Below, in pieces: positions 25,601-35,420 of a DNA stretch of 38,128 nt. Numbering within the stretch: the stretch's first letter is position 1; every line of letters begins with the position of its first letter. The DNA comes from Didymodactylos carnosus. Lineage: Eukaryota > Rotifera > Eurotatoria > Philodinida > Philodinidae. The position numbers and the translations under genes are program-made. The notes under the pieces are model-generated. The model saw only the letters and a program-made list of their open reading frames with translations, was not told the origin of the DNA and did no database searches. Location of the stretch: assembly GCA_905250885.1 (NCBI GenBank), contig CAJNOQ010000977.1, positions 1 to 38,128 on the forward strand. Reading direction: 5' to 3'.

Positions 25601-27180
25601 ATTGTTTACCGCATAAATATTAGCTCGGGATCTTAGTCTAGGGTACCTCAATTCTGGTGCTCTAAAACCACTTTAACAGCTCGCCCATCAAAAAAGTAGC
25701 TCGTTTTGAAAATCACTTAACTATTGATCATGTTTCAACACAGACAAAGTATCAAACGTTCTACAAAAAAAAACAAGGTATTTCAGATCTCATGTGGGCG
25801 ATTCATAAGGGTGCTACTTTACTTTTACTAATTATTACATTATTCCGTAAAAGTAATTAGCGTTTTTTACTTATTACCGATAAAAAGGTACTAAATCTTA
25901 TTGTTTTTATTACGTATGACTTTTTTTTGTAATAATTTTTCATTATTTTACTTATCACTTTTTATTACTTTTCTTCTTATTAGTAATAAGTAACGTAATA
26001 AAAGATGATTACTTGAGAAAAAGTAACAAGTAATGAGGTAATAGGATTTAGTACTTATTTCCAGGTAATAATTAATATGTTGTATTACTTATTATTTGAT
26101 AAAGAACAGTAAAGTGACATCCCTGGTGATTCAGTTATTGATGGTGTTGCTAAAACTCAGAGATAATGATTGACTTTTTCGTCATGCAGCAACTATACCA
26201 CTTGACTGCACATTATTTGTGGTAATTTTTCTACAGAAGCAGTTATCAAAAGTTTCAAGTAATTCAAAAAAGAAAACGGAAAGTCGATCGATTTGTTGAT
26301 TTTTGATGGTAATTGGGAACTTGTTTCTTTATTTTCCAAACCAATACTCGTAATCAGCATCGAATTTTCGATCAAATACGCAGTAATATACGTCCTTCTA
26401 AGATACTTCTATTTTTTTGTATCTGACGCTGAACGGTTTCCACAACCATCTTAAATCGTGTCATGTATTAAAACAATTTTTTCTGTCAACTACACTTTGT
26501 AACATATCACTTGATCAGAAATTCGTGCTGATTACGAATATGAAAAAAAGAAAAAGTTTACTGGATCCAAACGATACTTTCCATGAGTGATTAATTCCAA
26601 CGAGATCGGAAATAACGTTTTGTTTGTGTAAAATTCACTCTTCTATTTATCTACATCAAAATCTCATCAAACGAATAAATATTAATCATCAGAACGATCA
26701 GAAACTGACTCTCAAAACAAATACTTAGGTCGCAGAAGAAAACTAGATTCAATCCCTCTCCACTCTATCATGTGTTGTTTTGCTAATTTTGGCCCAAAAC
26801 TCAAATGTTCTCTCTCGTTTCAGTTGTTTCTATGTTTATTTCCATATACATTCGCTATATCGTCTTGCGTTTACCACCGCTACCAACAACTCCAGTCACA
26901 ACAGTCAAAGCTTTCAGTTTCTCAATCATTCAGAGCAAAATGTTGTCGATTTCCATATCGTTATCTAATCTTTGGGTGGTCTATATCTTTTCTTATTGGT
27001 TGGTCTGTGATGGTTACACGTGCCTATCGATTTGGATGGTTGCTATCACCATTTGGACTGATGTTAGTTATCGCAGCGGCTTATCTGTTTTATAAAGCAC
27101 ATGTATTACAAATGAAAGATTTTAGAAGAATAGGAGAAAAAAACCGGTCATTGCCGGAACAGTTAGCTTTATCTGCTTAG
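19651..27180 (+). CDS. TMEM62: TMEM62-like metallophosphoesterase membrane protein (14 exons, 637 aa)
   Basis: Exons: 19651-19782, 19925-20039, 20256-20390, 21600-21645, 21716-21866, 22176-22297, 22469-22582, 22810-22968, 23028-23196, 24752-24868, 25137-25221, 25280-25378, 25442-25554, 26824-27180. All are GT-AG with consistent phases and sum to exactly 638 codons, close to human TMEM62 (643 aa). After an N-terminal hydrophobic segment come all calcineurin-like phosphoesterase motifs: TDLH (D47, H49), SGDLVHN (D84), RGNHD (N126, H127), GHYPLS (H217) and GHLH (H243, H245). A conserved beta-rich block (VLKWNPTKY) and several C-terminal membrane segments follow, including GPWYIGYLTDG and WLLSPFGLM. 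The substrate of TMEM62 is not established as far as I know. The ATG at 19651 is preferred because it starts the hydrophobic segment and splices in frame. Three introns carry transposons (20483-21062, 23394-24318, 25806-26125), but the coding sequence is intact. Confidence 0.93.
20483..21062. mobile_element. About 580-bp foldback transposon in TMEM62 intron 3
   Basis: Long imperfect inverted repeat with arms of roughly 280 bases. The ends read CGAGGGAACATTCCCAG on the left and the complement of CAAGGGAATATTTCCAG on the right, and the similarity continues through CGATTTCTTYCAAACATACA inward. The centre is a tighter hairpin around AAGCCCTAAA / TTTAGGGCTT. No clear target duplication is seen, and there is no coding capacity. 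Confidence 0.85.
23394..24318. mobile_element. 925-bp inverted-repeat transposon in TMEM62 intron 9
   Basis: Ends are ACGGGTGTAACAGAAATAAA on the left and its complement on the right, flanked by TA at 23392-23393 and 24319-24320, as expected for a Tc1/mariner-type or other TA-targeting element. Inverted similarity recurs inward (AACTTCATAA near 23580 against TTATGAAGTT near 24121), so much of the element is an imperfect palindrome. The open frames inside (23746-23943 -, 24225-24410 +) overlap the repeat arms and are not believable genes. Confidence 0.88.
25798..26133. mobile_element. About 320-bp MITE in TMEM62 intron 13, hAT-like
   Basis: Element 25806-26125. The left end TAAGGGTGCTACTTTACTTT pairs with the complement of the right end (CAGGGATGTCACTTTACTG) with small differences. 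Internal arms TACTAAATCTTATT and AATAGGATTTAGTA also pair. Flanks GCGATTCA (25798-25805) and GTGATTCA (26126-26133) look like an 8-bp target duplication with one change. Confidence 0.75.
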
Positions 27181-27446
27181 AATAATTTTTTCTTTTTTTT
27201 TAACTTCCTTCATCATATCCTAGAGTTCGTTCCTCATTTCTCATGATCTGTTTAACAGTCATTTATTTTTTTGTAAATCTTACTTATTTTTTGTATTTCT
27301 TACTCAAGCCAATATAAAAGGCTAAGTTTACTATACTTCATAACGGAAGAATGGGAATTTTTTGTTTAATGTTACTTCTGGTCTTAAGTACTGGATATGT
27401 TCCTGACACACATGGGATCTTCGATTTGGGTCAGTAATAAACAGTA

Positions 27447-27560
27447 GTCATCAGGGCTCTGTATGGTCCTGTCCAGGACCTAGTCGGACCGGACCCTAAT
27501 CCATCTGGTCCGACTTGGTCACAGTTTTTAAAAAGTTGAATGGTCTGAACTGGTCCTTCT
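27447..27560. repeat. GGTCC/GGACC-rich tract beginning CAGGGCTCTG
   Basis: The tract starts CAGGGCTCTGTATGGTCCTG and has repeated GGTCC and GGACC in both orientations over about 110 bases. The start resembles a hAT-type terminus, but no matching inverted end occurs in the window, so it may be a truncated element. Confidence 0.4.
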
Positions 27561-30064
27561 TGGAGATCTCTTTGTTTTTTTGGTTTATCGACTAGATAAA
27601 CTTTGTTGAACATTTAATTAAGAAACAGTTTGTTTTCCGGTTTGATAAAAATTAAAATTAAACAGTTTTGTGTTACACAATAGAAATGGATCTTCAACTA
27701 GATGCCAACTGCGCTTCACGAAGATTGAAAGTCGACTGTGTAAAACATGGATGATACTACCAGCTAGCTTCTAGCTATGGTAGTACAGTGGATGTAACAC
27801 TTGGTAAACTGCTATATATGTTGTCAGAAACTGTTTTTCTTTTATAAGAAGAATTATTTCAATTTATAGCTCATACCTTGGCTAGACAGATTTGAGTTCA
27901 GATTATTGATATTTTGACGAAAACGGAAAAGTTACATTATAACATCATTGTATAAAAAAAGGTATTACAATAATTACATATTACAACAATTTACAATACT
28001 GATATGAGTGATAGAACACAAAGTAAGACGAAGCTTTTTTATCTATAGTCTCCAACTTTGTCTGTTGGAAAAGAATGCCTGACTTCATATGTCCTTAAAT
28101 TTTTTCGATGAACTAATCAGTATTCGTCGAGATGTTAATTAACTAAGTTTAAGTTGCAAGTAAAATTTGGATTGCAAGTTTCCCATTCTATAAAACACGA
28201 TAGAAATAATTGTAGAAATATCCTTCTTGTGCAGCTTGATAGCCAATGATATGTGGTTAAAATCTGATAAAAACTTAATGGAAAAGCTTTTTTGAGGTTT
28301 TAATTTATAATTAATCAACGCTATTCTCCTTGTCAAAAATAGAAAAGCATGAATATTTTTTGAATAACGTTTGACAAGAAATCGAGCTAAGCTTGAAAAT
28401 CTTTTCTTTAAGTAGACTTCTGAAAGTATCTTTCGAAAACCTTATTAATACTGAGATCAATTCTGTTTTATTTTTGTTTTCTGTCTAAATAAGGTACTAC
28501 TACAATCATATTTTAATGTTTCCATCTCATATGGATCGATTTTAACTGATTTTTGAATTTCAAATTGTATTTTTCAGACAAAGTAGGTTTTCAGTAGGTG
28601 AAAATTGCCATCAGACTGCACATAATACAAAAGTGTAAAGACAACTAATCGTATAGAGACAAAAGTCATTTTGTTTTAGTTTTATTTACCTACTATCGGC
28701 ATCGACCTATATCGATAGTAAGTATAGTGTTGAATACGGTGAAAACTAAAGGCGAAGAACCAGACATCCGATAGTGTCTGACGAGATCTTTAAGCCGTAC
28801 AACGTAATCGATCACGCTTATTTTAAAAAATCATCGATATTCGATATGATTTCGAAGAGGACACTTGGACTGTCTACCCATGTAAAAAACAGTTATAAAA
28901 TAACTAATGTTCATCTGCGATCCACATTGACTGAAAGTCTTTTCTATATGCAAAGAGCACAAGAATCTGTGGGCGGCCGAGCTATAGCCATTTTCTGGAC
29001 AAAACACAAGAATATCCGTGCGGGCTGATAACCAAAACTACAGTTAAAAACATTCTTTTCACTGTACTATGTTTAATGGACCAACGCATTATATTATGAC
29101 GCTGATGGAGTAACGCCGACATCTTTTGCATTATTTCGAACGCATAACCCTAGACTTACAGTCAAAGAAACAATGGTTTATTATTCCGAATATTTTAATT
29201 ACTGATAATACTTATTTCTATTTACAAGTAAACTTTACAAAAACTGAGTTGTAGTAAAGAGGAGAGCTTGTTTTGAGTACTATACGTATATTTGTACTTG
29301 AGCTGTTGTTTTGTAAATATGATAAGATTTTATTTAATATTATTATAGATGGAAGTAATGACTAATGTAAAAGTTATTTTCCTTTTATTTTTTGTTTCCT
29401 GTATTGCCTAAAAAAGGCTAAAACTTTTATATAATCGCTTACATATTGAACGTTATGAATATAAAACTGAATATATTTTTTTATTTAAAAGATTTAAAAA
29501 AACTTACTTCGATAATCATGTCATCCTTATGCGGTGAAGTGGATAAGTACGCTGTTCAGTAACAAGCTATATTCTCCTTCAGAGCGTGAGAGAGGTCGTT
29601 ACTGAATATTAGAAACTAAGAGTATAATGTTATACTTTAATTTGACCTTTTATACAATAAAAATGAATAATTATAAGAAATATTAAGTTTTTTATGGAGA
29701 TCATCACAGCATTATGTTTTTATTTTTATTTTGTCCAGAAAATTTCTGAGCAAACCTCAAATTTGACGTTTGTCCGCAACATGCATATGGGTGTAGTATG
29801 TTATTTTTCTATAAAGAACAAAATAAGGAAAGGAAATATTTTATATTCATTCAAATGTTCACTGCACTCACGATGAAATTACTCTATATTCTGTCAGCTT
29901 GACAGATGAAAATGAAATTAACTTGAATGTACCCCTCTCTTTTTTATCACATCAGTTTGAAGTACACAAGTTGTACTCTGTGTCGAGGTATTTTTATTTA
30001 ATGATTTATGGCCAGATAACTGACCGATTTAACTATTGGTAGTTGCACATGCAGACACATCTAC

Positions 30065-30729
30065 TATCCGTTTTTAAATAAAAGGCGGACGGGTTCGCAT
30101 GCTTATAAGTTTTTAAGGAAAAGAGCCAGGCACCGGTGATTTTCGCCATTCAAAACAGCAACGTAGGAGACACAAGTCTACATGAAAAGAAAAATTTTCG
30201 TAAAAGATGGCGAAAAAGATGAGTGAACAGAGTTTTTCAAAAAAACGCATATCTTGCCTTTTCTCGAAGAAAACTCACTTTTTCAAAAAACTCTGTTAAC
30301 TCGTCTTTTTCGCCTCGAAACAAAAAAGTGACATCAGGCACGATGATTAGCGCACTCGAATACATATACTGACACTTTTTACGACTAAAACCTCGAATTT
30401 TGGGAAAAGTGAGCCATTTTTACAACGCTTGTATCTTGGCAAGGAAGCAAAATTTTGCGGAATCGCTTAGATAACATTCGAAAGAGGACATCTTACTTTA
30501 TTAGACTAGCGAAAAAAATAAAAATAAGATGTTTTTCGGAAAACGCTATTTTCCCCAACTTTCGTCCGCTAAAGCTAGCCTGAGAAAACTTTCGGAAATT
30601 TTTTCTTTTTATGTAGACTTGTGTCCCCTGAGTTGCTCTTTTGGATGGCGAAAACCGCAGGTCCCTAGCTCTTTTCCTTAAAAAGTTTTAACCATGCGAA
30701 CTCGTCCGCCTTTTATTTAAAAACGGATA
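30065..30729. mobile_element. 661-bp foldback transposon with TA target duplication
   Basis: Element 30067-30727 starts TCCGTTTTTAAATAAAAGGC and ends with the complement. The arms stay similar for roughly 140 bases, including GACACAAGTCTACAT against ATGTAGACTTGTGTC. Flanking TA lies at 30065-30066 and 30728-30729. A second palindrome sits inside the left half (CAGAGTTTTT near 30229 with AAAAAACTCTG near 30285). Confidence 0.87.
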
Positions 30730-31249
30730 AAAAGTTAAAGATAAACGAGTAAAAAGTCTAGTTCCCAACGAGTGTGTAGACGGCAACTAGTCGTGTATCA
30801 CCCGAGAATAGACGAAACGTATCAATTTCCAGTGCTGGTAACGGAAAACCGCTATTTTTCAGAGTAAAGTAAGGGGAACGTACTGCTCCTAGTATCGCAC
30901 ACCTGAAAAAAATCTCATGCAGATTTTGACCGTTTCTCTAAGAAATTTTCAGGATCAATGTACAGAATTACAGGGATTTTTAGTCTTTCACTCATTGTGC
31001 TACATATGTTTTATAATAGATTCCGAAAAAGCTGCGATTAACTATCCTTTGTCTCAAAACAAGAAAAAAGCAAAAAGGACAGATCCGCGAAGCGATTATA
31101 TAATAATCTCAATACTTTTCTTTAGGAAGAACAACGTTACATATTGAATAAGTTTTCAATAGACGAAAGCATAGGTCTCATATTTGCTCATGGTCTCCAG
31201 CTATTTCAGTTGCACCATGCGGCTTTTTATATTAAAATAACCACTGTTT

Positions 31250-32605
31250 TTATATTCTTACATTGGTAAAATTTTCATTGATATCTTTCTTCCACGCGTC
31301 GATAAATTTTTTCTTCATGTCTTTTTTAACACGAAAGGCCACTTCGGCTCCATCTCGGTCTCTGGATAACCATTGAGTCCCATCGTTAACTGGATTGAGA
31401 CGAAAAACACGCACATAGAGTGCACTCGTGCCTGACGTATAAAAGCGACACTTATCGGTGTGGCCAAAATCGACAAGACCCGCCCAGTCGTATCGAAAAT
31501 TCGAATTTACTACGATTTCGTTCGAGTAATAATCCATACTGATTAGTCGGTTCTCACGTGCCATTTTTTTCATCAATCCATCGGCAGTGGCCAGCCAGGT
31601 TTCGAGAAATTTAACATCGCGCGCTCGAACAATAGATCGACGAATTGCCTTAGCAATACTTGACAGAGATCGTGGATCGTCAAAATCTTCAGACAATATT
31701 ATAAAGACAGCGTTGGCAACTAGACCAGGCGGTGTGATAGAGTCGGAGACACCGCGACAACTGGCAACCGTGTTGCTGCGTAGAATGAGCTGATCGTCGC
31801 TTTCGAAATAGTTGTTATTGAGTGTAAGAATGATGTAGGCACTAAGAGCATCTTGAGTCGTGACACTAGTCCCACCAGCCAGTGTACGCAATTTAGCGAG
31901 TTGTTCAGCTGAAAAACACATATTGACCTGACGATGCGTTACTTGGTCAGCCATAAAGTTTTCCATCATTTTTTCTATAGTCCCACCATCACGCAGTGGT
32001 TTCATGATGGGTAAGAGGGACTGATCGGCCTCGTCTTCTCGCCATAAGCGTCTTTCAAATACAGGTAACGGTTTGAGTGGCTCCATTTGTTGATATAAAC
32101 GTGAGATTGTATTTAAAAAGCCCAAACAAGCAGCGGTATCGCCTAACATGTGCGCCCAGCTTGCACCCATTATCCATTCGCCGCTTTGTACAATACGAGT
32201 GAGTTTCAAACGAAAAAGCGGTTCCGGGGGGAAGCCACGCAACAATTTCTCGTTTTGCACTTCGTCGAGAAACGGCAGTAGTGGATTTTGAGTGGTTTCA
32301 ATCACTACATTTGAGTCGAGAGACCATTTCGTTAACTCAGTGTTGTCCGTCAAAGAAATCGGGATGGGATTGTCGGACATTTCAATGACGTAGTGATCAC
32401 CGTCGAGTAAGAGAAAACGACCGCTGATAAGAGGCCACAGAGAGAGAGCACGACCGAGTGCTTCCCTGAAACGATCGACATTCAAATCGGACGGATAGAC
32501 GAATACATTGTCAATACGCGCAATGAACCATAGATCGTTGCCGGTAAGTTCGATTCGACGATTATTGCCCGTGGGTGGTGACGGAGAAACAAGATACAAT
32601 GTCAT
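31250..32605 (-). CDS. BAHD-type (transferase family) acyltransferase, intronless, 451 aa
   Basis: A single uninterrupted frame from ATG at 32605 to TAA at 31250. BAHD enzymes transfer acyl groups from acyl-CoA to alcohols or amines in the cytosol. The protein has the family's hallmark HxxxD at WAHMLGD (His152, Asp156) in the middle and the DFG structural motif at VDFGHTD (379-381) near the C-terminus, with a length of 451 aa, typical of the family (about 430-460). An N-terminal block with LSLWPLISGRF resembles the conserved LS..YP.aGRl region. No signal peptide or membrane segment is evident. It differs from all neighbours in having no introns and visibly higher GC, and BAHD proteins are mainly known from plants and fungi, so horizontal acquisition is likely but not proven. 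The acyl donor and acceptor cannot be predicted. The upstream flank shows no recognisable promoter motif. Confidence 0.88.
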   Translation of the reverse strand: MTLYLVSPSPPTGNNRRIELTGNDLWFIARIDNVFVYPSDLNVDRFREALGRALSLWPLISGRFLLLDGDHYVIEMSDNPIPISLTDNTELTKWSLDSNVVIETTQNPLLPFLDEVQNEKLLRGFPPEPLFRLKLTRIVQSGEWIMGASWAHMLGDTAACLGFLNTISRLYQQMEPLKPLPVFERRLWREDEADQSLLPIMKPLRDGGTIEKMMENFMADQVTHRQVNMCFSAEQLAKLRTLAGGTSVTTQDALSAYIILTLNNNYFESDDQLILRSNTVASCRGVSDSITPPGLVANAVFIILSEDFDDPRSLSSIAKAIRRSIVRARDVKFLETWLATADGLMKKMARENRLISMDYYSNEIVVNSNFRYDWAGLVDFGHTDKCRFYTSGTSALYVRVFRLNPVNDGTQWLSRDRDGAEVAFRVKKDMKKKFIDAWKKDINENFTNVRI

Positions 32606-34052
32606 GTTTAGATCTTAAAATAGAGTTCATCAGCTATCCTCAAACATGATGCACAGTGGGCATTCAGGCGGGCATTCGACATAAAATCGAAAGTAGGCTT
32701 TTCAAAATTCAACTAGTGTCAAATATACTTCGGTGAACGAGTATCTAATGGTTATAAAGTTTTGCTCTCAAGTAGCGAATTTTCGGAAAAAATGTATCAG
32801 TAAAAATACACTCGGTTTAAGCATCTTTCACGGGGGAATATATTTTTTTGTAATATCAGCCTAACGTGATGCTATAAAACGCGTATATTCGGAATCCGCG
32901 CAGTTATATATTTCGACAAAAAATTCGTGTTTTCCCAAACCTAATATTGTTTCCGATACATATGTACAGTATAATGAGATCGCACAATTTAGCGCAGATC
33001 GAATTCGACTCAATATTACGTCAGAACGTCCTGGATCTACTTTGTGTGCCCAAAACTGCGCATATTTTCCAAAGTCGAATTATAGATTTTCCAAAAGCCC
33101 TTCATTTTTTTAGCTATTTTGATGTTTTCTCGGCACAGAAACTCCTGCATTAAAAAATAAGGTGATATTTGGAATCAGCCTGAAAAACTGTATCGAATGA
33201 TAATATTAATTTAGTAATTTCTTAGTTTTACAAATAAAACATTTTTTGACGCAAAACTAGTGCAATAGGGGAAAAAACTAAGGGAATTTTTTATCAAATA
33301 AAACTTTTTTTTCGAATTCGATTTGTTTTACTTCTATTAATATCTGACACATAATAAGACTGTATTATGCGAAAATAATCATTTTTTAACTGAAAAAACC
33401 AGATGTCCGCTTGCTCTACGAAAAAATGCCCATTGTGTGATGATAGTGCTTTGACGACATGAACCATGATTCGACCGATCTCTCTGTGAGTACCTTTATG
33501 TCTAGATGCTTTTCTCCATTTTTCACAACTATATCTCGCACTCAACCAACTCAGTTGTTCTTCAATGTACTGGGATGGTGTGCTCCGACTTTCATTTATT
33601 TATCTCAAGACTTATTCGTGGAAAACATTTATATCACATCGTGTTCTGTTTCTTTATAACTTGGCAAGATAATGATGATTGAATGAAATAATTAGTCAGT
33701 GTTCGTTTTTTACTTCGTGAAAAGAGTATAGCGTACGCAACTATGACGAACCTAACAGTGGTTTGTATATAATCTTTAATAAAGGTTCTTTATTATGTAA
33801 AGATCATGTACTGTGTGTGTAAAAGGACAGACAAGGTAAACATGACCTATATTACTTTTTTTCTTTCTCCACCATCCATTATGATAGAGCGGTATGTCAA
33901 CACACAAAGTCGCTCGTGTGTGCCACAACCATATAGAACCGTTCGATATGGTTGTGGCATACACGAGCGTAGTGACTCGCGTAGTCACGAAGGTAGTGAC
34001 TACTTTGAGATAACGTTTTTCGAAATGATTTTACCAAAAATCAGTAGAATTC
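32606..34052. other. Intergenic interval, no gene recognised
   Basis: AT-rich sequence with short open frames (32947-33153 +, 33294-33545 -, 33459-33659 +, 33776-33988 -, 33806-34087 +) that lack motifs and overlap each other on opposite strands. The only structure I see is the hairpin at 33911-33969. The part next to 32605 should hold the promoter of the acyltransferase gene. Confidence 0.45.
33911..33969. repeat. 24-bp-arm hairpin
   Basis: Arms 33911-33934 and 33946-33969 (CGCTCGTGTGTGCCACAACC against GGTTGTGGCATACACGAGCG) pair with one mismatch around an 11-base loop. No target duplication is evident. Confidence 0.8.
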
Positions 34053-34674
34053 TACCCAAGCAAAAAAATGCCTTTGAGAATATCTAGGTATACAAATATG
34101 CTATCGGGTAATATAGGCTTGTGCTAACTAGCTATACGTACCACTTTTATTGAGTTAGCTAGCTATATCGGGCATGATAGCTAGCGACCAGATATCGTAC
34201 CCGATATATCGGGTTGACAAAAAACACTGATCAGAGTAGCTATTTAGTCAATATATTGTGGGCAGTATCTGATGCCACTGCGCCACTAGCTATGAAATTA
34301 GATATATTGACTCACGTATTCACAGCATGAAGGATGCTGTCTACATTGCATCCCGGAGACATCCTGCTTTCTGTAATATATTTACAGAAAGCAATATTCT
34401 CCAATATATTGGTCTATCGTTGCTTAATATATTCACTTGATATGAATAAATACTTTGTAAATTTGTGAAGTATATGTTTTACACATATAGTACGGTGACT
34501 GCAAAACCAAAAGGTGAGTGATCCGATCGTCGATATATCGCGTAATATATTGGGCTAGCTAGCTACATCGTCCGATAGTAAATAACTTAATTCGAATTGC
34601 TAGCTAGCTATATCGGGTAGTATATTGAGTTAAATCCAAATCGGCAGATAGTCGATATCTTTTCTGCTTGGGTA
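34053..34674. mobile_element. Probable 618-bp TA-flanked element rich in TAGCTAGCTATATCGGG motifs
   Basis: The ends CCCAAGCAAAAAAA (from 34055) and the complement of CCCAAGCAGAAAAG (to 34672) are inverted, with TA on both sides. Inside, GCTAGCTATATCGGG-like motifs and ATATATTG words recur in both orientations. The terminal match is short (about 13 bases), so the boundaries are tentative. Confidence 0.5.
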
Positions 34675-34768
34675 TTACCAGTAACTATCGTTCTCCAAGT
34701 ATGACTAATGATGAAACTGACTCATATATTCCTTTTCTCCGTGAAAGTATTTATAACGAGTTAGAATC

Positions 34769-34880
34769 AGAGCTGGGTGAGACGCTTTCAGATCACAAGT
34801 CAAGTCAACTCAACAAGAATATTCTCAAGTCAAGTCGAGTCAAGTCATGAGCCATAAAATTTTCTCTCAGATCAAGTCAG
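34769..34880. repeat. CAAGT-type tandem repeats beside a hAT-like terminus
   Basis: CAGAGCTGGG at about 34769 is followed by repeated AAGTC/CAAGT units between 34795 and 34848 and again before 34880. This combination resembles the termini of some hAT elements, but no opposite end was found. It may be the broken host into which the next element inserted. Confidence 0.4.
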
Positions 34881-35420
34881 TAGGACTGTAAAAGTTACCG
34901 TTACTTCTTCGGCCGTTATCGACAACGGTAACTAAAAAGACAGTTAGCGTTAAAACAACGGTAACTGTCTTTTCAGTTACCGTTGAAATAACGGTAACTA
35001 TCAATTAGTTAACTTTGCGGTAATTATTTTGGCAGGAATATCCACACAACGGCTTAAAATAGCTTCCAAAATCATTAGTTTTCCACTTAAACTGTTGAAA
35101 CTTTCATAAATGACATGGTTTTGATTGGTACACATGTGCCAGTCAACTAAACTAATCGAAATTATATAACTTCAATGTTTCGTAACTGTGGTTTTTAAGT
35201 TCTCTGGAGACCATGTCATTTATGAAAGTTTCAACAGTTTTAGTGGAAAGCTAACGATTTTGGCAGCTATTTTAAGCCGCTGCGTGGATATTTCTGCCAT
35301 ACTTAAAAAGTAGTTACCACAAAGTTAACTAACTGATAGTTAACGTTGTTTTAACGGTAACTGTGTTTTCAGTTAGCGTTAAATCAACGCAACGGTAACT
35401 TTTACAGTCCTACAAGTCAG
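34873..35420. mobile_element. 532-bp hAT-like MITE with exact 8-bp target duplication
   Basis: Element 34881-35412 begins TAGGACTGTAAAAGTTACCG and ends with the near complement, with long inner arms: ATGACATGGT near 35112 against ACCATGTCAT near 35211, and CCACACAACGGCTTAAAATAG against its near complement. The target duplication is CAAGTCAG at 34873-34880 and 35413-35420. The 8-bp size fits hAT. Because the host sequence itself repeats AAGTC, part of the duplication match could be coincidental. Confidence 0.85.

Larger units (their letters stand above)
27181..31249. other. Gene-poor AT-rich interval
   Basis: No gene is recognised in these 4 kb. It contains a GGTCC-rich palindromic tract at 27447-27560 and the foldback element at 30067-30727. 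The open frame 28774-29028 (84 aa, starting at a GTG) and others at 28139-28336 (-), 29694-29876 (+) and 30917-31147 (+) have no motif I can name and no splice context, so I do not call them. Both flanking genes are transcribed towards this interval, so it also contains their 3' ends. Confidence 0.5.

Noticed and set aside
26780..27095. Alternative plus-strand frames overlapping the last TMEM62 exon.
   Set aside because: The frame ending at 27180 continues the TMEM62 membrane region in phase and matches the family; the others are shadows.
28774..29028. 84-aa open frame starting at GTG.
   Set aside because: No recognisable domain, no ATG start, no splice context; kept only as part of the interval note.
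31587..31793. Plus-strand frame opposite the acyltransferase.
   Set aside because: Antisense shadow of a complete BAHD coding sequence.
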